DNA of 64,000 nt, taken from positions 5,585,958 to 5,649,957 of the forward strand of contig JAIUCV010000023.1 of assembly GCA_026724425.1 (NCBI GenBank), in the 5' to 3' direction. The position numbers were made by a program, and so were the translations under genes. The stretch is from Erythrophleum ivorense. Taxonomy: Eukaryota > Streptophyta > Magnoliopsida > Fabales > Fabaceae. Shown piece by piece: positions 34,900 through 47,649 of the stretch (position 1 is its first letter; every line of letters begins with the position of its first letter). The notes under the pieces were generated by a model that saw only the letters and a list, made by a program, of their open reading frames with translations, made no database searches and was not told the origin of the DNA.

Positions 34900-37839
34900 G
34901 CCAATGATCAGTAATAATATACCGTCCCATGTACTAATGGGAGGAAGTAAAGCATGCAAACATTGACCACTCTGCTGAGGGACTAGAATACTATATTGGC
35001 AACAAGGCCATTAAATCAATTTTAATGCAAATTCAAGCCCATAAGTAGGATCCTTAAAAAATTTCTTATTATGATAAAACCAAATGATGTAAAGTATAAT
35101 AATAAAAATCATTGTATACTCTTCACCTTCTAATTTGATTAATTGGCCTTTCTTAAGCCATTGTTGTAGCTAAACTATAATGTCCATTGGAAAAATTTGA
35201 TCAACCTATAAACTTAATGGAGAACCAAACTAGGTAACTCAAGTAAAAGGATACAAAATAAAAATATGATTTATAGACTCCTCTTATCTATAAGAAATCA
35301 AACATTATTCTTCAATAGGCAAGCGATGAATACAAAGAATAGATGTTAATGGAAGAACATTCCGTAATAATCTTTATAAAAAACACTACAATTTGGAACG
35401 AAAGTTGAAGTTTCCATAAATTATCCTAGGCCATAAATCCCAACTGATTAATAGAGTGAGAATGGTAACGTAAGAACTGATACCCATCTAAAACCTTATA
35501 CTTACCAGAAGAATTGCTAGGCCTCAAAACACATGCAAACAAAGGTCCTGACACATATGAAAGTAATCTCTACACATGTTTCACTAATAAAGCCTTACTA
35601 AAACTTGAGTTTACTTAAAATCAAGGCCTTTTGCAAAGGTAGGAAGACAAATCTATGACCACTTGAATAAATGCATTTCCGCTAAAAATTAGCATAACCC
35701 TTAGAAAAATTGGACAACTTTATGTATATTTCACAACAATATTTGTTGGGAAGCTTAAAACAAGATAACGAATGTGTCAGAGTATAATTAAGCACTGATT
35801 TAATTAATGCAACTTTTCCCTCTTATGCAACAAAATAAACTTTGAGGCTTGAATTGACCAATTTTATCTAACACATCCTTAAACAACTACATCTTAATTT
35901 ATCCTAAATCAATTTGTACACGTAGGTATTGTCCTAGTCAAGATTCAAATTGCACACAAACACTCTAAATAATAATTTCTTCACCCTGTGTCCTATGTAT
36001 GGACTAAAACGAATCGTAGATTTACTTGATTAACATAATAACTCGAAAGCCTACTATAATGTAACAAAATATCAAGTACCTTGTAACACATAAGCTCTAT
36101 GGCTTGAAAAAATAAAATGGTATCGTCAACATACATCAAATGTGACACTAGTTCAAAGCATTGAAAGACCCAAGTTCCAGACCATAATTTGGTGCTATCT
36201 GCTTTTTGAATCATACAAGACAGAATGTTAGCACATAAAATAAGTAAATATGGAGAAAGAAGATCACCTTGTCTAAGTCCTTGTTGAAGGGCAAGCAGTT
36301 GTGTGGGAGGAACATTCATAATCATTTGATAAGAAGCAGCTTGGACATCAAGATAAGTTATACCTAGTGTGATGGAAATTGAATTTTTTTGCAAAATAAC
36401 TTCTAAAAAACTCCATGATACCTTATCATAGGTTTTGGCAATATCTAACTTATATGCACACTAATCAGTTTGGATAGTCCTTGTATGATGCGACTTGTTT
36501 AATAATTCTAAAATACCCAAGTAAAAAAGCATTTTGATTTGGTGCAATGACTTCCACTAAAGCATCTTTCAAGCGATTACAACTAATTTTGGAAATCAAT
36601 TTATAAAGCACATTATATAAATTAATAGGTCTATAATTCTTTAGAAATTGAGGAGTCTCACATTTTGGTAGCAAAATAATATAAGACCTATTTAATGCTT
36701 TCACTAAATAACCATGATGGGAAAAAACTCAAAACCATTTGGAACAAATTCCCTTTTACCAAGTCCTAATAAATTTGGTAAAATTTAGCATGAAAACCAT
36801 TTGGATCTTGAGCTCTATTCGTCCTTAACTAAAACACAGCTTGCTCAATCTCCATAATGATAACATTGTCTTATAGATGTTATATGTTATAGCTAGACAA
36901 TGTAGGAATATCAAATTGGTTTAACTATTGCAAAATATAAAATACTAATTAACAAATCAAAAAGAGATGCATAGACCTCCAAAAAATATGCCTACACAAG
37001 GTTTTCAATCCATTGTAAATCTTAAACCCAATGTCCATTAGTATCCTTAAGTTTGAAAATAAAATTGTTAATTCTATATTTTTAACCAAATTATGAAAAT
37101 ATTGAGCATTATGATCCTTATGCACTAACCACACTTGCCTAGCCTTTTGAGTCATAAAGCTTTCTCCCAATCATATCGACGACACGCTTGCTCAACCATT
37201 GCCATATCTTCACTTGGAAGTTACTCTTAAATAAGTAGTAATTGTGTTTCTAAGTCTTTAATATTTTGCTTAATATTACCAACCTAAAATTTATTCCAAA
37301 ATGTAAGAGCTTGCCTAATATTAAGTAATTTGCAGGCAACCTTATAAGCACAAGAACCATTCACCCATGTATTCCATTTACTATTTAGCATTATGGAAAA
37401 TTTAACCAAAAGTTTTCAAAATAGAATGGGCAATCCCTACAAAATGAGCATTTCCTAAAAGGTGGCATAAGGTCAAAACTAAATGCCAATGGAGCATGAT
37501 CTGAAGTTGTGAATGTGAATTCTTGCAATGTTGAATGCAAGAATAATCCAAGCCATTAGGGGTTATATAGCACTCCATCTAATTTGGCCTATATAGCATC
37601 ATCACCTTGCCTATTGTTAACCCATGTATACCACACTACACTAGGTCTAATATTTACAAACTGAGATGTATTTATCACTTCACAAAATTGACTTTCCCGT
37701 ATATTACTAAAACATGACTCTTTTTTGTCTCTTGTAAGTATAATGTTTGATTAAAATCTCCAAGTACTAACCAAGGGCAAGAAATAGATGATGCAGTTAT
37801 TTTAAACCAACCCAAAGAATATAATGATTAGATATGTAA
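34900..37839 (-). pseudogene. L1-type LINE ORF2 (LINE A): endonuclease end, reverse transcriptase, C-terminus
   Basis: In minus-strand order I can read the end of the endonuclease (LVLGDFNQT near 37750, then WYTWVNNRQGDD near 37620), the linker (QKARQVWLVHKDHNAQYFHN at 37090-37150), RT fingers (IILLPKCETPQFLKNYRPIN at about 36630-36690 with NQNAFLLG after it), KLDIAKTYDKVSW near 36430, and RT palm (GLRQGDLLSPYLLILC near 36250-36300, then SHLMYVDDTILFF near 36110-36150). A C-terminal block with MIFIIILYIIWFYHNKKFF near 35080-35130 follows. The catalytic Asp pair is in YVDD; plant L1 elements usually have FADD. Stops and frameshifts separate every block. The start of the endonuclease is missing at the junction with L5 (37845). 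Confidence 0.9.
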
Positions 37840-39659
37840 TATTTAGTATTTCGTACAAACATTGAAATGAGTCAATTTGAAAAGTAAGTCCCTTGGATTG
37901 AATGATTTAAGGCCAAATAAAATTAGAATAAAATTTTAAATAATGAAAAATGAGGATCCAAGGTCTAAGATGCCCGAAACTAAGCCAAGGTAGTTCAATA
38001 AAATCATTGAAAGTGTAGTGGCATTTTCATAAATATAAGAACTTTTTAAAAAACTCACATGATGGCTTTTTAAATAGAAAATTTGAGTTGCCTGGGGTTC
38101 CCTAGACTGGTTCAAACCCCCTCCGGTATTTAAATGTCAGTTGACCCAAATTTTGACATTTTTGTTCAGGAAGGTTATAAATACAAATTGAGGGATTCTA
38201 AAGCTATTTTATAAATTAGAGAACCTTAATTTTATAATGGAAAAAACGGTTCTAAAAAAGGAGATAAAACAAATTTAAAATGAAAATGCCAAGAATGCTG
38301 GATGTAAATAGAAATTTCTTGAAACAATTTTAAGTTTTTCTTCCCTTAAATGAGGCATCCTCCCTTTTCCCCCATTTAATTGACTTAATTTTTGCCTAAG
38401 ACTAGAGAGAAGTTCTACTAAGAAGGGTGCACCATAAGAGGAGAAGAAGAAGGAGAAAAACAAGGAAAAATGTATGAAAAATATTAGAATTTCAAGCTTC
38501 TTCCTTCTTTAAATTTGTTCTACTCCTTCCCACCTCTTTTCCTATGGTTTTAATCATTTGTTTAGTGCTATTTTGGGCCTAGTCCAGAGGAGGAAGAATG
38601 GAATTTGAAGGAGAGGAATTCACCAATTGAAAGAGCACCTGAGATAAGCTAGAAACTAAGGTAACTTCAATGCCTTCCATGTTTCTTCCTTGTTGTTTCT
38701 TCTTGGGGGTGTCTCGACCTCATATAAGATAGCCAAGGGGAAATTATTTCTGAGCCAAATGAAGTATGAAACCTAAGTTTTGGACTATGGAACCTAGGAA
38801 ATGCAATTAAACTTGAAAAAAAATAGTGAATTTCAAGATGGCAAGGTTAGGAATCCTCAAACATATGCTAAAATATGACTTTGTCTAAGAATATCTTAGA
38901 TTATGTGAGGGTTTAATTGAGTTCCTAAGACCCATAGGAAGCTTCCCAAGTGCCTTTTCCTTCAAAGAAAAATTGCAAATTCCATAGGTCTATAATGCTA
39001 GTTGTCTCGGCCAAACACACTTGGAGGGGCTAAGGAGTGTTTTAATTTTTTTCTAAACTTAGTTTGGGACTATATATGATGGGAGAAGATGAAAGGAAGC
39101 TATGAAAAAAATTTAGAACCCATAAATTGAGAGTTGGAGGTATAAGTTTCATAATGTGACTTAAAGAAGTAACATGTACCTAGGCTCTTGGAAATGATTG
39201 TGTGATAGCTCTAAGGAGTCTAAATAGAGTCAAGATATTTAAATATAAGAAGAAAAGGGAGCCAAGAGCTTAAATTATGATAGTTGCTTCATTAGGTCTT
39301 TTATGGAACTATTATGTAACCATAGAAAAAGTGTGCTTCCTTAATGTGTGGGTAACGCTAGAGCTTGGTTCAAGAATGTAATTGGCTCCTATTTGTTGTG
39401 TCTAAGCCAAAGGAATCAAACTCCATCTATTTTCAAGTGTATGACCTTAAGGGGAGAAGAATAGTCAAGGAAAAAGACTTGTGTTTGCACCAAGGTAGCT
39501 CTCCACTCCTTCTTGTATGCATTCTTGGTTATATGAATGTTATTGAATGCTTGTGTGTGTATTTGCATTATGAGACATGCCATTTGATGTTGTTTTGTTG
39601 CTATGGTACTATTATGTTTTCTTGATTGGCTTTGTAATGTGAATTGTTCTCTAAGGGTG

Positions 39660-39845
39660 AGATTGTCTTAAAAATTCCTTGAAATGAGTGAGGTGAAGCC
39701 AAATGTCCCTAGGAATGGGTGAGACAAGGCCAAAAGTCTCAAAGATGAGTGAGGCTAGGTCAAAAGTCCCTAGATCAAGGGTGAAACTAATCCAAAAGTC
39801 CCAAAAATGGGGTAAGACTAGACCAAAAGTCCCTAGAATTTATTT
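39660..39845 (+). repeat. 35-40-base tandem repeats inside the LTR family (best example, L5)
   Basis: About five units, each with GGGTGAGACTAG or a variant, then CCAAAAGTC and CTAGA. The same array occurs in every copy that covers this place: about 4540-4710, 15040-15240, 32520-32710, 45890-46070, 52130-52340, 55050-55190 and 62390-62515. Unit number and wording differ between copies. In this AT-rich family it is one of the few periodic parts. A function is not evident. Confidence 0.8.
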
Positions 39846-41443
39846 TTAGCTTTGATATGTTGTTATGGCATGGAAATTATGGATTGAATGATTCTTGTTT
39901 ATGTTGGATGCATACTTATGTTCTTTGACTTAATTATATTCCTTGGTTGCTTACTTGAATGGGTGTTTAAGCTATTGAGATTCCTTGAATCTCACTCCCT
40001 TCCCTCTTCCATCTCACCATGTCTAAGTGGAGCTTAAGGAGATAAAAATGGAAGCCAAGGAGCTTGATTAGCCATACTTTGACATTAATGTAGCTTTTGA
40101 TGTACTTAAATGTCAAAGGTTATATGTATAAACTATTTTTAAGGTGTAAGCCATTGAGCAAATGTAAAAGTATGTAAATATAGTATATAAACCAAAGTTG
40201 AAGGCAAATGAATAAGAAAATGTGATTTGGCCACTTGAGAGCCCATTCTTGAATGTGTAATTATGCATGTGGCATAATGAGATTAAGATGTATGATAGTT
40301 TGGACCACTTAGGAAGCTTATACATGATATGTTTATACTTTAAAACGTGCTCAAGGTGTGGTCGAGTGGTTAGAAGGCCATTTGGAACAAGTTTGACCCT
40401 TGCATGGTACTAAAATTGCTATACACTTGAGCTGTATCAAAATCTAACCAAATGAGCTAGTCTTGGCATGAAATTTGGCATGCATATAGGCCTTATCTAT
40501 ATCTTTCTATAGAGACAAAGAACACCCAATTTGGAGATTTAGAGAATTTTTTTTATGATTTTTCAAAGTTGGTAAAATTTGACAGATTTGGCAAATGTAC
40601 TGTTCATATGGTCACTTCCTTCACATATGTTATTTGTGGGCTAAATGTCATCCAATGACTATGAAATTTTACAAACACAAACTAAACATGATAAGATTTT
40701 GGTGACCACTAAGATCACCCTACTTGAGGTTTGTAAAGGGAGAACCAAAATTTTGAAGTTTCATATCAGTATCAGGGATGCAGTCAAACCTCTGTTACTA
40801 TTCCATCAATTTTCATAAGCTAAACACTTCCATTTTGGTCTAGATTTATTTTTATTCTCTAGTTAACATCTATAGATTTCCATAATGGTATTGTTTTCTA
40901 GGTTTTGATTTTTCTAAAATTAGTTATAAATTTTTGAAATTTATATTAGTAACTTGTGATAGCAAACCTGGGCAGCTGGACCTTTGGTGCTATTCTATTG
41001 TCAATCATAGTCCAGTTGACATTTTCATGGCTTAGAATGATTTTTAACCTATAGTTGACATTTAGGGCTTTCTAGAAAGTTATGACATTTAGGGCTTTCT
41101 AGAAAGCTATGATTTATAGAATTAATTATGATTTTTCAAAGTTAATGTCAAAAATTCAGAATCTGGACCCGATAGCATCTTTGCATTTTTCTAGTGTGTG
41201 GCTTCTTACCCAAAATTGGTGTGATGTTTTATGGTGCCTATGACTTATATAGATGAATTATAAGTAAAGGATGATATGGATGGATTTGTAAGGCCTATGT
41301 GGCATGAAACAAAAATTTTAGGCCCTATGTAATGCAAATTTATTCATTAAAATATTATTTTTTTTCATATGAGAGTGCTAAATCAAGCTCTTAAAATGAA
41401 GTCAAGCATAAGTAAGAAGCCTATGAAGGCAAATAAATTATGG

Positions 41444-41857
41444 TGTCAGATTTTTTCCCACAGAGCCCTCAATAGAACTATTCCCGGTTAGATACATTAC
41501 CTCAGCCAGCAATCTAGGTTCGAGATTTTGTCCCACAAAAGTGCACTGTCGAGAGGGAGAGTACTACTCCCTCTTATAAGGTCTCAGCCTAGGGTCTTCC
41601 TACTCGATGTAGGACATTACAATCCACTTCCTTTTTTGGGCCACCTCGTCCTTGAGGTACACACGCGGATAGGCCGGCTCTGATACCAATTCTTTACAGA
41701 GCCTTCGACGGTATTGTCCCCAGTTCGATACCTTGCCTTAGTCGGTAATCTAGGTCCAAAGTTTTATCCCAAAAAAGTATGCCATCGAGAGGGAAAGTAC
41801 TACTTTCTCTTATAAGGCCTTAGCACAGGGTCTTTCTACCCGATGTGGGACATTACA
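41444..41857 (-). mobile_element. TRIM element (terminal-repeat retrotransposon in miniature)
   Basis: Read on the minus strand, the first terminal repeat (41857 to about 41690, TGTAATGTCCCACATCGGG...) and the second (41621 to 41444, TGTAATGTCCTACATCGAG...) match over about 165 bases. Between them are only about 68 bases, which begin with TTGGTATCAGAGCCGG (41675-41690), the standard primer-binding site for initiator tRNA-Met, and end with a purine tract, CCAAAAAAGGAAGTGG (about 41625-41640). Short LTRs, a primer site, a purine tract and no coding capacity define a TRIM. The two repeats differ at a number of positions, so it is not very recent. Its right flank does not show the expected duplication of its left flank (TATGG). 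Confidence 0.88.
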
Positions 41858-41862
41858 AGATA

Positions 41863-44018
41863 AATCTAAAAACCCAAAAATAAAAAAGATGAAAAAAAAA
41901 CCCTTGACCCTGAGAGTCAACAACCTACAAATGCAACTAATGAGTAGAAGAGTCTAAAAGCTAACAATCATAGCCCTCACAATACCCTTAAAAAGGACAC
42001 CATTATAGCCAACCATGTCCTAACCAAAAACTTGATTATAACCAAAATAATGAACCATCTCAACATTCTAACCATTGTGTGTTCAATTTCCATCCAAAAA
42101 AAAAATCAATATGATTTGTACATATTAATATATGTAACTATTGAATTGTTATGGCTTTACTAAGATTGTGACAATTCTAACAAAGGATCTTCATAACAAC
42201 AGTGGAAGCTTTTGCCAAAAAGCTTCCACACACCATTCAACTCTATGAGTAAAAAGATCAATAAAACCTTTAACCTCTGCAATAGGATCAATAAAAAGCA
42301 TAATCTTCTGTCTAACCACATGTGTAAAAGACCTATCCTTTTAGCAATGTTTCTTACCATATGAAACTTGAAGCTGAAGTGTATAAAAATTGGATAACTG
42401 AATGTCAGGAAGCAATCTCACAACTTGTAATAGGTGGAGGAACAAAATAATAATAATATCCAAGGCAAAGAACTATAAGGAGAAAGAAGAGATGCATATG
42501 CATACCATTCTTAAAGAAAGCTAAGAGTAAAAGGTGATATTGGCAAAAAAGAAATTCTAGCAAGTAGAGAAACAAGTGACCATAAAGACCATAACATTAA
42601 CTCCACTTGTTGAAACTCCATTGTAAATAAGCTCTATGCGTCATTAAAAGAACGCCGTCATTGTATATAAAAACCAAAGCCACTGCCTATCTCAACCAAA
42701 TGGGCCACCTTAATTACAAAAGATTGATTAGGAGGACAAGTTTAATTAAAACTCAGGATACCCCAAACTCAACTACAAACACCCATTAATTGAATAAAAA
42801 AATGAAACAATAAAACAAGTCCAATTGGGCCGTTGAAATTGGAAGGACCCATGACCTCACCAAACCCATTTGATTACTACACATGATCAACCCAATTGAA
42901 TGTGAACCATAGACATACTCCATAAGTCAACGTGTCATGATGTGCATTATTTCAATAACAAGTGCCATGGGGTTTAATTAATTAATAATAGGTGCCATGT
43001 CTTGCATTGTTAATAAATCAATATCATTCCTATCGTCTTCTAGCTCACTACTAACTTTATCCCATATTCATTAATATCCAATTTGGTAACTAAAAGAGAA
43101 TGATGTTGATCATTAACCAAAACATCTCAACTTGCTCCATGTGCTCCTAAAGCTCCCTACTCTATTGTACGTGACCAAACAAAAGTAATTTAGTCCATTC
43201 CATGGGAGCTAGTAGCTCTTCCATCTCAGCATCAATAATGGGAGAGTGAGTGGACGAAACACCTTATCCTCTTCATCCTATTTAAGAGGAACTTCAATAA
43301 CTAGGAATAACAATGTTATCATCATACTGCAAATCCATAGGAGAATGCTGCGTAGGTAAAATCTCTTCAAGAATAGAGTAAAATAAAGAACTAGATGCAT
43401 TTTAAGCTATGATTCATTTGACAATGCCATATATCCCGATGGAGGTTGCCAAGATGATTCAGTCTCAAAAAATGAAATTAGGCTAAAATCCTTAACATGA
43501 TAACAACCCCCTTGAGATGACTCACAACACAACATCCTAGTGTTTTTTTGAAGTTGAAACTTTGTATAAAAAGGCATATTAAATTTGCACACAAACAGGA
43601 ACCTAAAATCTTTAACAAAATCCACACCATAAGGTTGAAATATACAATCTTTATATACTTGAATAGCTTGCTATATAACAATCCCAATCAGATTCCTAAT
43701 ATATATAGCCTATAGGCCTATATTGGCAACAAATCTGAAACCACCGTTCATACCGACTATCAACTCAAATTTGATAACATCATCAAGCTTAACCCAAAAT
43801 GGCATCAACAATGGCAAAGAAAGATCAATAAGCACCTTGATCCTTATAAATCTTATATTATGCGTAGGCCTTTACCACCATATTCTCAAAAATTACCTAA
43901 CATATTGCCAAGAACCTTAACCACACTCTCACGAAGATATTATAAAGGAAGAACTAAAATTAAATCCAGATTGGTGCTCATAAAACCTAAGGCCATGATA
44001 AAACCATATTAGGCTACC
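41863..44018 (-). pseudogene. LINE B: ORF1 C-terminal part and downstream region
   Basis: On the minus strand, about 43745-43910 encodes RFIRIKVLIDLSLPLLMPFW then VKLDDVIKFEL, which matches the block after the DUF4283 domain in plant L1 ORF1 (and related gag-like) proteins. The frame 43407-43625 lies downstream of it, and upstream is a block near 43930-43990 that fits the linker to DUF4283. Farther along (41863-43400) the sequence is decayed, with no endonuclease or reverse transcriptase that I can read. The low end (about 41880-41900) resembles the 3' part of LINE A. I therefore think this is a separate, internally deleted LINE copy, though one broken element is possible. Confidence 0.65.
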
Positions 44019-44023
44019 ACTAT

Positions 44024-47000
44024 TGTAACATCTGATTTTTTGTAAAAATAACGAAACGAGTCAGCTTGAAAAGCAAGTCCCCTAACATGAACGAGTTGAG
44101 GCCAAATAAAATTAGAATAAAATTGTAAATAATAGAAAATGAGGATCTAAGGTTTAAGATTCCTGAAAATTAGAGCCAGAGTAATTCAATAAAATTGCCC
44201 AAAGCATAATGTCATTTTCGTAAATATGAGCAAATTTTAGAAAACTCATAAAGGGATTTTTAAATGAAAAAATTGAGTTGCTTGAGATTCTCAGAGGCCT
44301 AAAAAATCATAGGAACTCCTGGACTAGTTCAAACCCCTCCAGTGTATATTTTTAAACATCAGTTGACTCAAACTTTGGCATTTTCATTCAGGAAAGTTTT
44401 AAATCCAATTTGAGTGATTTCAAAGCTATTTTATAAGTTAGAGGATCTAAATTTTATAATAGAAAATATGGTTCTTGAAAAAAAGCTAAAATGAGCTTAA
44501 AATGAATTAGCCAAACAAAAGGACATAAATGAAAATTTTAAGGAACAAATTTGTAATATATATGCTTCTTAAGTGGCGTCCCATTCTTCCTCCATCTAAT
44601 CGACCCACTTTCTACCCAAAATAGAGGAGAGAGCTCAGCCAAGAGTAACACACCAAGAGGGAGGAAGAAAAGAAGGAAAAAGCCAAGGAAAAGGTAAAGA
44701 AAAATCAAGGTTTTCATGGTTCTTCCTTTAGGCATCTTATTCTCCCCCCTTTTCTCTTTCTTTTTATGGTTTTCATGTGTGATATGGGGTTGTTTTGTGT
44801 CTAGTTCAGAGGGAGAAGATTAGAGTTTCAAGGAGAAGCCCATACCAAGTGAAAGAGCCCTTGAAGAAGCTAAGGAAACAAGGTAAGCATCATACCTTTC
44901 TTGATTTCTTCTTATTGCTCTCCTTGGGGATTGGTTCGGCCAAGTAGAAAGCTTGTAGGAGGAGATAATTTCTAACCAAAAGCAAGAAAGGAACCTAGGT
45001 TTTAGAGTGTAGGAAGCAAGCTTATACAATTAAATCCAAAGGAAAACCATTAGAACTCAAGAATGGAAACCTAGGGATTCTTAGACATAGCAAAATCTGG
45101 TTTCTTCCAAGAATGTCCTAGCTTATGTGAGACCTTAATTGAGTTTTTAAGACCTCTAGGAAACCTCCCAAGTGCCTTTTCCTTCAAGGAAACAAAGAAA
45201 AGTCCTTAGGTCCAAATCCTTAAGCATGTCTTGGCCAAGCATAGATGAAGGACTTAGGGAGTGTTTTAAATTTTTTTTAAACTTAGATTAGGACTAGATA
45301 TGATGGAAGAATATTAAAGGAAGCTTTGGGAAAAATTTAGAAGCCATGGATTGAGAGATAGGGGTGTAAGTTCCATAATGTGACATAAAGAAGCAACATA
45401 TAGCTAGGCTTCTTAAAATGATTGTGTGATAGTTCCAAAAAGTCTAAATGAAGTCAAGAGTCATAGATTGAAAGAGAAAATGGAGCCAAGATTGTGAATT
45501 CCCATGGTTTCTTCCTTAAGTCTTGTATGAAAGCATAATTGAACCATATGAGCAAGTAGGCTTCCCTAGAGTGTGTGTGTTGTTAAAGATTGTTTCAAGA
45601 ATGTAATTGGATCCCATTTGATGTGTTTAGGCCAAAGGAATCAAGCTCCATCCACTTGTAAGTGTGTGACCAAAAGAGGGAAAGAGTAATTAAGGAAAAA
45701 GCTTAGGTTTTTGCACTCAAGGTAACTCTCTAACCTTTCCTTCATGCATTCTTAGTTGTTTTCTTATCTTTGGATATGTGTATGTATGTTTATGCCATGA
45801 AAAAGGTTTCTAGCTATTTCCTACATGCCATTGTACCATGATGTTCTTGAAATATATTTTATAAATGTGTTTTGGTTTGAATGGATATGGTGAAGCCAAA
45901 AGTTCCATAATAAAGGCGAGGATGAGCCAAAAGACCCTAGGATTGGATGAGACAAAGCAAAAAGTCTCAAGAAGAGTAACGCTTAGTCAAAAATCACTTG
46001 AAAATGGGTGAGACAAGTCCAAAAGTCCTAAGCAAAAAGAGTGATGCTAAACCAATGCCTTTGAGAACTAATGTATGATATGTATGAGCTTCTTGAACAT
46101 GAATATTATTTTATGTACGGTTACTAGTAGCTTAATCTTCATGCATGCATTCTTTGACTTGAAAATATGTCTATTATGTATGTTTGAAAGGGTTAAGAGC
46201 TATTGAGATTCTTGAAATCTCACTCTTTCCTCTCAAATATCTAAGGGCTAAGGGATGGAGGCCACCAACCTTGAAGACCATAACTTTCACAAGGATTTTG
46301 TTCTTTAGCCATTTTGTAGACATATTGATGTCAAATGATGTAACTATGATATATGTGTTGTAGATACTTGAACACACTTAAATGCATGTGAATATGATGT
46401 GTATATTGATTTTGGAATCATATGAATGAAAATGTATGTTTATGCCACTTAAGACCCCATTATGTGTATGGCTTTCATGTGTATGATAGCAAGTAGCATA
46501 GTGAAAATGAACTCCATGATATTTTGAGCCAAATGGCATATCTCCCTAGGCTATGAATATGGTTTGGGACGTGTCCAAGGGCCATGAATGATCTAGAAAG
46601 CAATTTGACACCTTAATGAACCATTTTGAACATTAAAAGTGACCAAATGGTGAGCTAAATCCCAATTGACTAAATGAACGGATTTTTCTATGAAATTTGG
46701 CATGAATATAGGTATCATATAGAGCTAAATAGTATCCAATTTGGAGCTCTATAAAATTTATTATGATTTTTCAAAATTGAAAAAAATATGTAGAATGGTA
46801 GGATGCACTATTCATATAGTCAATTTATATTTCAAAATCACAAGTGGACCAAATGAAGTCCAATGCTTATGAAATTTTATAGTCATAAACTAAATACCAT
46901 AATCTTTCCATAGCCACTAATATCACCCCATTTGGAGCTCTATAGAGGGAGAACCAAAATTTTGAAGTTGGATGATAGTACCAATAAAGTAACTTGACCT

Positions 47001-47448
47001 CTGGTATTATCCCATCAATTTTTGTGGGTTAAATGCTTCTTTTTTGGCCTAGAACTATTTTTATTAATTATTTAACATTTATAAATTTTTAGAATGGTAT
47101 GGTTTGCTTGATTTCAATTTTTATAAAATTAGTTATGATTTTTCAAAATTTGCACCAGAAAGTTATATCAAAAACCCGAAAGCAACTCTTTATTTTTCTG
47201 GTGTGTGGCTTCCAATCCAAGATGTATGTAATGTTTTATTATATTTATGACTTGTATGGATGGATTATGAGTAGAGAATAATATTGGGGAGTTCATGGGG
47301 TCTATGGAGCATAAGATAAATTTTTAAAATTTTACGCAATGCAAAAATAATACATTAAATGTATTGTTTTTCTTGCAAAATGAATGAAGCTACATAAGTA
47401 AAACCTTTGGCAAAGTAATGGAAAGGCTAAAGAAGCTAAGGTATTACA
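44024..47448 (+). mobile_element. solo LTR L6 (large TGTAAC family), inside LINE B ORF1
   Basis: This complete 3425-bp copy runs from TGTAACATCTGATTTTTTG to GGTATTACA, with a perfect 5-bp target duplication, ACTAT (44019-44023 and 47449-47453). A TATA-like TAATATATATGC is at about 44553-44564. Donor-like AAGGTAAAG (about 44693), AAGGTAAGC (about 44880) and AAGGTAACTC (about 45718) occupy the three places conserved in the family, and the 35-40-base repeats lie at about 45890-46070. On removal of the LTR and one ACTAT, the DUF4283-like reading to the right and the ORF1 reading to the left are collinear. It has no coding content. Confidence 0.93.
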
Positions 47449-47453
47449 ACTAT

Positions 47454-47649
47454 TCTATCACCATCATAAAATTTTCAATAGCCCAGTGTCCATTGCGAAG
47501 GACATATTTCTTATCTTCATGATCCTCAAATTGAAGCAAATAATATTCTTATCTCTACTAATGATGGTATCATTTCCTCAAAGCTTCCAAGTAAAGTTCA
47601 GTATCTTTTGTAACTAATGAACTGGGATTTCTTTAATATCATAAAGATA
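47454..47649 (-). pseudogene. LINE B ORF1, DUF4283-like segment
   Basis: On the minus strand the segment reads LQFEDHEDKKYVLRNGHWAI followed by ENFMMVI, ending at the L6 target site. This is the standard end of a DUF4283 domain (F-FE-EED-VL-GPW-NHL-V), found in the N-terminal half of plant LINE ORF1 and related proteins. The earlier part (about 47530-47640) is more decayed. The reading continues leftward beyond L6 at 44018 and rightward beyond the second-family LTR at 56989. Confidence 0.75.

Larger units (their letters stand above)
37845..41857 (+). mobile_element. solo LTR L5 (large TGTAAC family) with a TRIM at its 3' end
   Basis: It starts TGTAATATTTAGTATTTCG and is bordered by AGATA on both sides (37840-37844 and 41858-41862). 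Its own body runs to about 41443, where the expected end GTGTTACA is interrupted after ATGG by a TRIM element (41444-41857) whose last bases, CATTACA, now adjoin the right AGATA. The body is thus about 3.6 kb. The 35-40-base repeats are very clear here (39660-39840: GGCCAAAAGTCTC, GGTCAAAAGTCCCTAG, GACCAAAAGTCCCTAG). Donor-like AAGGTAAC is at about 38660 and AAGGTAGC at about 39494. There is no coding domain; the frame at 39365-39625 lies in these repeats' flank and is not supported as a gene. Confidence 0.87.

Noticed and set aside
41444..41621. A 5S- or tRNA-derived SINE, considered because of the GGTTCGA-like words
   Set aside because: The two matching terminal repeats, the initiator tRNA-Met primer site and the purine tract show a TRIM; no A-box/B-box pair at the right spacing was found.
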